In this document: piece by piece, positions 60,567 to 64,000 of the stretch
Position numbering within the stretch: position 1 is the stretch's first letter
Layout of the letters: the number at the start of each line of letters is the position of its first letter
Assembly (NCBI RefSeq): GCF_045291545.1
Contig: NZ_CP149514.1
Location: 1,240,001-1,304,000, forward strand
Direction of reading: 5' to 3'
From: Gallaecimonas sp045291545
GTDB taxonomy: Bacteria; Pseudomonadota; Gammaproteobacteria; Enterobacterales; Gallaecimonadaceae
Length of the DNA: 64,000 nucleotides
Made by a program: the position numbers and the translations under genes
The notes under the pieces: model-generated
What the model saw: the letters and a program-made list of their open reading frames with translations, nothing else
Databases searched by the model: none
What the model was told of the DNA's origin: nothing

Positions 60567-61235
60567 ATGAAACTGCCCATTGCTGTAATGCCACTGTTGT
60601 TATTGCTGGCCAGCCCGCTCAGCCAGGCGGCAGAACGTTATATTACCGTGCAAGGTGAAGCTCAGCAGCAGGTCGAACCGGACAGGGTAGTGGTACCGGT
60701 GACTTTCAGTGCCGAAGGCGACAATGTCGTGACCTTGCAAAAACAGGTGGAACAGCAGGCCCGGCGCTTTCTGGCCGGGCTGCAGCGGCTGGGCATTGCC
60801 GATAAGGCGATTAACGGTTCAGCCTTTCAGATCTTCCCGCGCTACGTCAAAGGCCAGCAGCAAGGCAGCCGGGTTCAGCAACAGTATGAAGTTCACATCG
60901 AGGGTTTTGCCCGTTACCCGAAGGTGTTGAGCTTGGCCACTGCCAGTGGTGCCAGCAATATCGGCCGTGCCAGTTTACGCTATTCCAATGAGCAGGCGCT
61001 GTATCAAAAAGTACTGGCTTTGGCGCTCGGCAATGCCCGGCAAAAAGCGCAGAGCCTAGCGGCGGCCGGCAATGTCCAATTAGGCCACCTGCTGGACGTC
61101 GAGGAGCAAGGCAGTTACCAGCCACCGGTGCTGATGATGCAGGCAAAAGCAATGCAAAGCAGTGCACCGGTACAACGGCCTGGGGAAATCAAGGTAAGTG
61201 CCACCATCAAAGCCCGTTTTGCTATTGATGACTGA
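60567..61235 (+). CDS. Exported SIMPL-domain (DUF541) protein
   Basis: A 222-residue periplasmic SIMPL/YggE-type protein. Signal peptide MKLPIAVMPLLLLLASPLSQAA, then RYITVQGEAQQQVEPDRVVV and a helix-rich middle ending in ANVQLGHLLDVEEQGS-type segments. YggE has been linked to oxidative-stress resistance; others bind RNA or proteins. A good Shine-Dalgarno (AGAAGGA) precedes it. It lies 68 bases after prpF and could share the transcript. Confidence 0.87.
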   Translation: MKLPIAVMPLLLLLASPLSQAAERYITVQGEAQQQVEPDRVVVPVTFSAEGDNVVTLQKQVEQQARRFLAGLQRLGIADKAINGSAFQIFPRYVKGQQQGSRVQQQYEVHIEGFARYPKVLSLATASGASNIGRASLRYSNEQALYQKVLALALGNARQKAQSLAAAGNVQLGHLLDVEEQGSYQPPVLMMQAKAMQSSAPVQRPGEIKVSATIKARFAIDD

Positions 61236-61261
61236 GCGATTGTTTGATTTTTGTGCAAACG

Positions 61262-61318
61262 CAGTGCTGCTGGCAGGCCGGAGCCGCGCTTTGGCCTTGC
61301 AGCACTGGACAGTGCTGC
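61262..61318. repeat. Three-part repeat able to form alternative hairpins before msrC
   Basis: CAGTGCTGC occurs twice (61262-61270 and 61310-61318) with its reverse complement GCAGCACTG between (61299-61307). The middle copy can pair with either outer copy, and the left pairing is extended by AGGCC/GGCCT. The region is 58 bases before msrC and directly follows the SIMPL gene. No T run follows, so it is not a standard terminator. Confidence 0.75.
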
Positions 61319-61375
61319 CACCCTTACGTTATACCGTCAGCTTCTACTAATGCTGCATAGGTTGTCACAGCACGT

Positions 61376-61843
61376 ATGACCGACAAGGCTGAATTTTACG
61401 CCGACCTGACCCGCATGGCGCAGGCTATCACCGCTGATGAACCCGATCTTATTGCCAACCTGGCAAATATCAGTGCGTTGTTGAATGAACACCTCGACAA
61501 TATCAACTGGGTGGGTTTTTACCTGCTGCAGGGCCAGACTCTGGTGCTGGGACCTTTTCAGGGTAAGGTTGCCTGTGTGCGCATTGCAGTAGGTCAGGGG
61601 GTCTGTGGCAATGCCGTGGCAGCAAACCGCACCTTGCGGGTTGCCGATGTACATGAGTTTGACGGCCATATTGCCTGCGACAGTGCCTCTGAATCTGAGA
61701 TTGTCATCCCGCTACGCCTTGGTAATGATGTCATTGGTGTGTTGGATATTGATGCACCCATTAAAAACCGCTTTGACGAAGCCGACCAGCAAGGTCTGGA
61801 GGCCCTGGTAGCCATGCTCAGCCAAAGCCTGGCTGGCCATTAA
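61376..61843 (+). CDS. msrC: Free methionine-R-sulfoxide reductase
   Basis: A 155-residue GAF-domain enzyme (YebR family) that reduces free methionine-R-sulfoxide. The three family cysteines are visible in GKVACVRI, GQGVCGNAVA and GHIACDSASESE, with INWVGFYLL and VIGVLDIDAP as fold markers. The start ATG at 61376 has only a weak ribosome site. It is followed by proQ and prc, the same order as in E. coli. Confidence 0.94.
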   Translation: MTDKAEFYADLTRMAQAITADEPDLIANLANISALLNEHLDNINWVGFYLLQGQTLVLGPFQGKVACVRIAVGQGVCGNAVAANRTLRVADVHEFDGHIACDSASESEIVIPLRLGNDVIGVLDIDAPIKNRFDEADQQGLEALVAMLSQSLAGH

Positions 61844-61911
61844 CCGGCACAACCCGATACAATCACCCGCTATATGCGCGCCGGGTGCGTACGACAGTGA
61901 AAGGAAAAAAC

Positions 61912-62526
61912 ATGGAACACAGCGACAGCGCTGAAAAGCTGAGTGACACAAAAGCAGTACTGGCCTTTCTGGCTGACAGCTTTCCAGCCTGCTTCTCTCT
62001 GAAGGGTGAAGCCAAGCCTCTGAAAGTCGGTATATTTCAGGACCTGGCAGAACGCCTGGCCGAGGAGCCGCGAGTATCAAAAACCCAGCTGCGCGTGGCC
62101 ATGCGCCACTACACCAATGCCTGGCGTTATCTGCGCTCAGTCAAGGCGGGGGCTCAGCGGGTCGACTTGGATGGTAATGCCATTGCCGAGATCACCGACA
62201 GTGAAGCGGAACATGCCTTGACTACCTTGCGTGAGTCGATGAAAAAGGCCGGCAAAGATCCTGATGCAAAACCTTACAAAAAACCGGCAGATAAAACGGC
62301 CAGTAAAGGTCGTAAAAACGTTAGGGTTAATAAAGCAAAAGGTCAGGCGCCACGGCTTGATGTCAGCACTTTGAAAGTGGGTGATGCAGTTCGTGTGGTC
62401 GGCGGCCAGCGGCCTTTGCCGGGTAACGTTGTTGCTGTTGACAAGGATTCTGTACAGGTACAACTGATGACCGGTATGGTCATGCACGTTAAGGGCGAAC
62501 ATTTGATCGCCGCAAAAGGGGAATAA
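61912..62526 (+). CDS. proQ: RNA chaperone ProQ
   Basis: ProQ is a FinO-domain RNA chaperone binding many sRNAs and mRNA 3' ends. The 204-residue protein (E. coli 232) has the FinO domain at about 12-120 (AVLAFLADSFPACFSLKGEA, RLAEEPRVSKTQLRVAMRHYTNAWRYL), a lysine-rich linker (KKPADKTASKGRKNVRVNKA) and a C-terminal Tudor/KOW-like domain (LKVGDAVRVVGGQRPLPGNV). The ATG at 61912 has AAGGA eight bases before it. A TATATG with discriminator CGCGCC lies at 61871-61882. Confidence 0.95.
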   Translation: MEHSDSAEKLSDTKAVLAFLADSFPACFSLKGEAKPLKVGIFQDLAERLAEEPRVSKTQLRVAMRHYTNAWRYLRSVKAGAQRVDLDGNAIAEITDSEAEHALTTLRESMKKAGKDPDAKPYKKPADKTASKGRKNVRVNKAKGQAPRLDVSTLKVGDAVRVVGGQRPLPGNVVAVDKDSVQVQLMTGMVMHVKGEHLIAAKGE

Positions 62527-62529
62527 CGC

Positions 62530-64000
62530 ATGCTGAAGGTGATTCGCGCTGCTGCTCTGGCTGGCGCTCTGGTATCGACGCTTAGCTACGCAGCAGAACC
62601 GGCACAGCCCATAACGGCATTGCCGAAGCTGGCGCCGGAGGCTCAGCATGCTACGGCCGCCAAGCGCATCACCGCGTTATTGCGTCGTTCCCATTACAAG
62701 CGCTTTGCTCTGGATAACAAGATGGCCGAGGCCATTTTGGCGCGTTACATCAAGAGCTTGGATTACAACCGCAGTATCTTCCTGCAAAGCGACATTGATG
62801 CTTTTAATCAGTATCAGCATGATATTGACGATGACCTCATTACCGGTAAAACCGATTTCGCTTATCAGATTTATCAGGTGGCATTGAAACGCCGCTATCA
62901 GCGTTTTGCTTATGCCCTGTCACTGCTTGATAAGCCGATGGATTTTACCCTCAAGCAGTCTTACACCTATGACCGCACCAAGGCTCCCTGGGCCAAAAGC
63001 GAAGATGAGCTTAATGCTATCTGGCATGATCGGGTTAAATATGACGCGCTGAACCTCAGTCTGGCCGGCAAGACCTGGCCTGAGATCAAAAAGACCCTGA
63101 CCCAGCGTTATAACAATGCCATTCGCCGCCTGACTCAGGCACAAAGTGAAGATGTTTTCTCACAGCTGATGAATGCCTTCACGCTGAGCATCGACCCTCA
63201 TACCAATTATCTGTCGCCCCGTAATGCTGAGCGCTTCCAAATGGAAATGAACTTGGAGCTGGAAGGCATCGGTGCGGTGTTGCAGTCCATTGATGATTAC
63301 ACTGTGATTGCTTCACTGGTGCCAGGGGGCCCGGCGGATAAATCCGGGCAGCTGAAAAAGGAAGATAAAATCATCGGTGTCGCTCAGGGAGATAAACCCT
63401 TTACCGATATCGTCGGCATGCGTCTGGATGACGTGGTTGAGCTTATCAAGGGCAAAAAGGGCACAGAGGTACGGCTGCAGGTATTGCCGGGCGGAAAAGT
63501 CGGTGCCAAACCTAAAATTGTGACGCTGGTTCGTGACAAAATCCGCCTTGAGGACCGTGCCGCCAAGGGCGAGGTCTACACCATCCCTTATGGCGAGTAT
63601 AAAGGCCAGACGGTGGGTGTTATTAACGTGCCAAGCTTCTATATGGGGCTGTCCAAAGACGTTGAAAAAGAGCTGGCCAAACTGAAGAAGAAGAACGTCA
63701 GCACCATCATCATGGATCTGCGCGGTGACGGTGGCGGGGCCTTGAATGAAGCCACGGATCTGAGCGGCTTGTTCATTGATTCCGGCCCTGTGGTACAGGT
63801 ACGTACTGCCAATGGTCGAGTCAGCGAAGAAGAAGACACCGATGGCAAAACCAGCTACGACGGCCCATTGGTAGTGCTGGTTGACCGTTATTCCGCTTCC
63901 GCCTCAGAAATCTTTGCTGCGGCCATGCAGGATTATGGCCGGGCGCTGATTGTGGGCCAGAACACCTATGGTAAAGGGACTGTTCAGCAGCATCGCAGCC
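62530..64000 (+). CDS. prc: Tail-specific C-terminal processing protease Prc/Tsp (partial)
   Basis: The first 490 codons of prc; the gene continues past the right edge. A signal peptide (MLKVIRAAALAGALVSTLSYAA) is followed by the N-terminal helical domain (TALLRRSHYKRFALDNKMAE) and a PDZ domain (about 240-330; GIGAVLQSIDDYTVIASLVPGGPADKSG). The S41 protease core carries the catalytic Ser in DRYSASASEIFAAAM and Lys in NTYGKGTVQQ. It degrades tagged and misfolded periplasmic proteins and processes FtsI in E. coli. It starts 3 bases after proQ. Confidence 0.94.
   Translation, partial: MLKVIRAAALAGALVSTLSYAAEPAQPITALPKLAPEAQHATAAKRITALLRRSHYKRFALDNKMAEAILARYIKSLDYNRSIFLQSDIDAFNQYQHDIDDDLITGKTDFAYQIYQVALKRRYQRFAYALSLLDKPMDFTLKQSYTYDRTKAPWAKSEDELNAIWHDRVKYDALNLSLAGKTWPEIKKTLTQRYNNAIRRLTQAQSEDVFSQLMNAFTLSIDPHTNYLSPRNAERFQMEMNLELEGIGAVLQSIDDYTVIASLVPGGPADKSGQLKKEDKIIGVAQGDKPFTDIVGMRLDDVVELIKGKKGTEVRLQVLPGGKVGAKPKIVTLVRDKIRLEDRAAKGEVYTIPYGEYKGQTVGVINVPSFYMGLSKDVEKELAKLKKKNVSTIIMDLRGDGGGALNEATDLSGLFIDSGPVVQVRTANGRVSEEEDTDGKTSYDGPLVVLVDRYSASASEIFAAAMQDYGRALIVGQNTYGKGTVQQHRS

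Noticed and set aside
54616..61235. prp region as a mobile element
   Set aside because: No inverted repeats, transposase or shift in style of coding sequence could be seen; it is kept only as a synteny observation.
1..64000. CRISPR arrays, insertion sequences or phage genes
   Set aside because: No regularly spaced repeats, transposases or structural phage proteins were found on either strand.

Overview
This 64 kb window is a chromosomal stretch of a GC-rich gammaproteobacterium. Gene order and protein similarity (yejM-yejL-yejK, rne-rluC, yceD-rpmF-plsX-fab, letA-letB-rsmF, msrC-proQ-prc) point to the Alteromonadales/Shewanella/Gallaecimonas side of the class. The species cannot be fixed from sequence reading alone. 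No insertion sequence, prophage, integrase or CRISPR array was seen, and there is one tRNA gene (tRNA-Pro, anticodon GGG).

Layout. 1-4.9 kb: 5' end of metG, then apbC, udk, dcd, arfB, a lipase-like gene, a DUF2007 gene and cnoX. 5-11.4 kb: a secreted S46 dipeptidyl-peptidase and four cell-envelope or unknown genes. 11.4-17.7 kb: tRNA-Pro, yejM, yejL, yejK, a PilZ gene, and a lemA plus M48 protease pair. 17.7-22 kb: asnS and, divergent from it, a three-gene operon that is the most interesting part of the window. 22-26.9 kb: bioA divergent from bioBFCD around a BirA-type operator. 26.9-33.3 kb: nlpC, an esterase, fklB, pepE, htpX (with a heat-shock-like promoter), a KfrA_N-type gene, radD and a low-molecular-weight phosphatase. 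33.3-49.2 kb: rne, rluC, a HAD phosphatase, yceF, then yceD-rpmF-plsX-fabH-fabD-fabG-acpP-fabF-pabC-mltG-tmk-holB-tatD. 49.2-54.5 kb: letA-letB-rsmF. 54.6-61.2 kb: the methylcitrate genes prpB-prpC-acnD-prpF and a SIMPL-domain gene. 61.3-64 kb: msrC, proQ and the start of prc.

Main discovery candidate: positions 19315-22030 encode what looks like a split borosin system, a ribosomally made peptide with backbone N-methylation. The 70-residue peptide has the helical leader (borosin binding domain) layout and a hydrophobic C-terminal core, QQIITIITCGEG. The 255-residue enzyme belongs to the tetrapyrrole-methylase-fold family of borosin alpha-N-methyltransferases and has no fused substrate tail. 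Between them, 2 bases after the first and overlapping the second by 4 bases, lies a TPR/transmembrane/GGDEF protein whose signature reads DGGEF, so it is probably not an active diguanylate cyclase. The arrangement suggests that the peptide is tied to an envelope signalling protein.

Other points of interest are two candidate small RNAs (maf/yceD and tatD/rsmF gaps), near-leaderless starts for rluC and yceD, the prp operon set into the usual letA-msrC neighbourhood with internal terminators and a perfect operator-like palindrome, and switchable hairpins in front of msrC.
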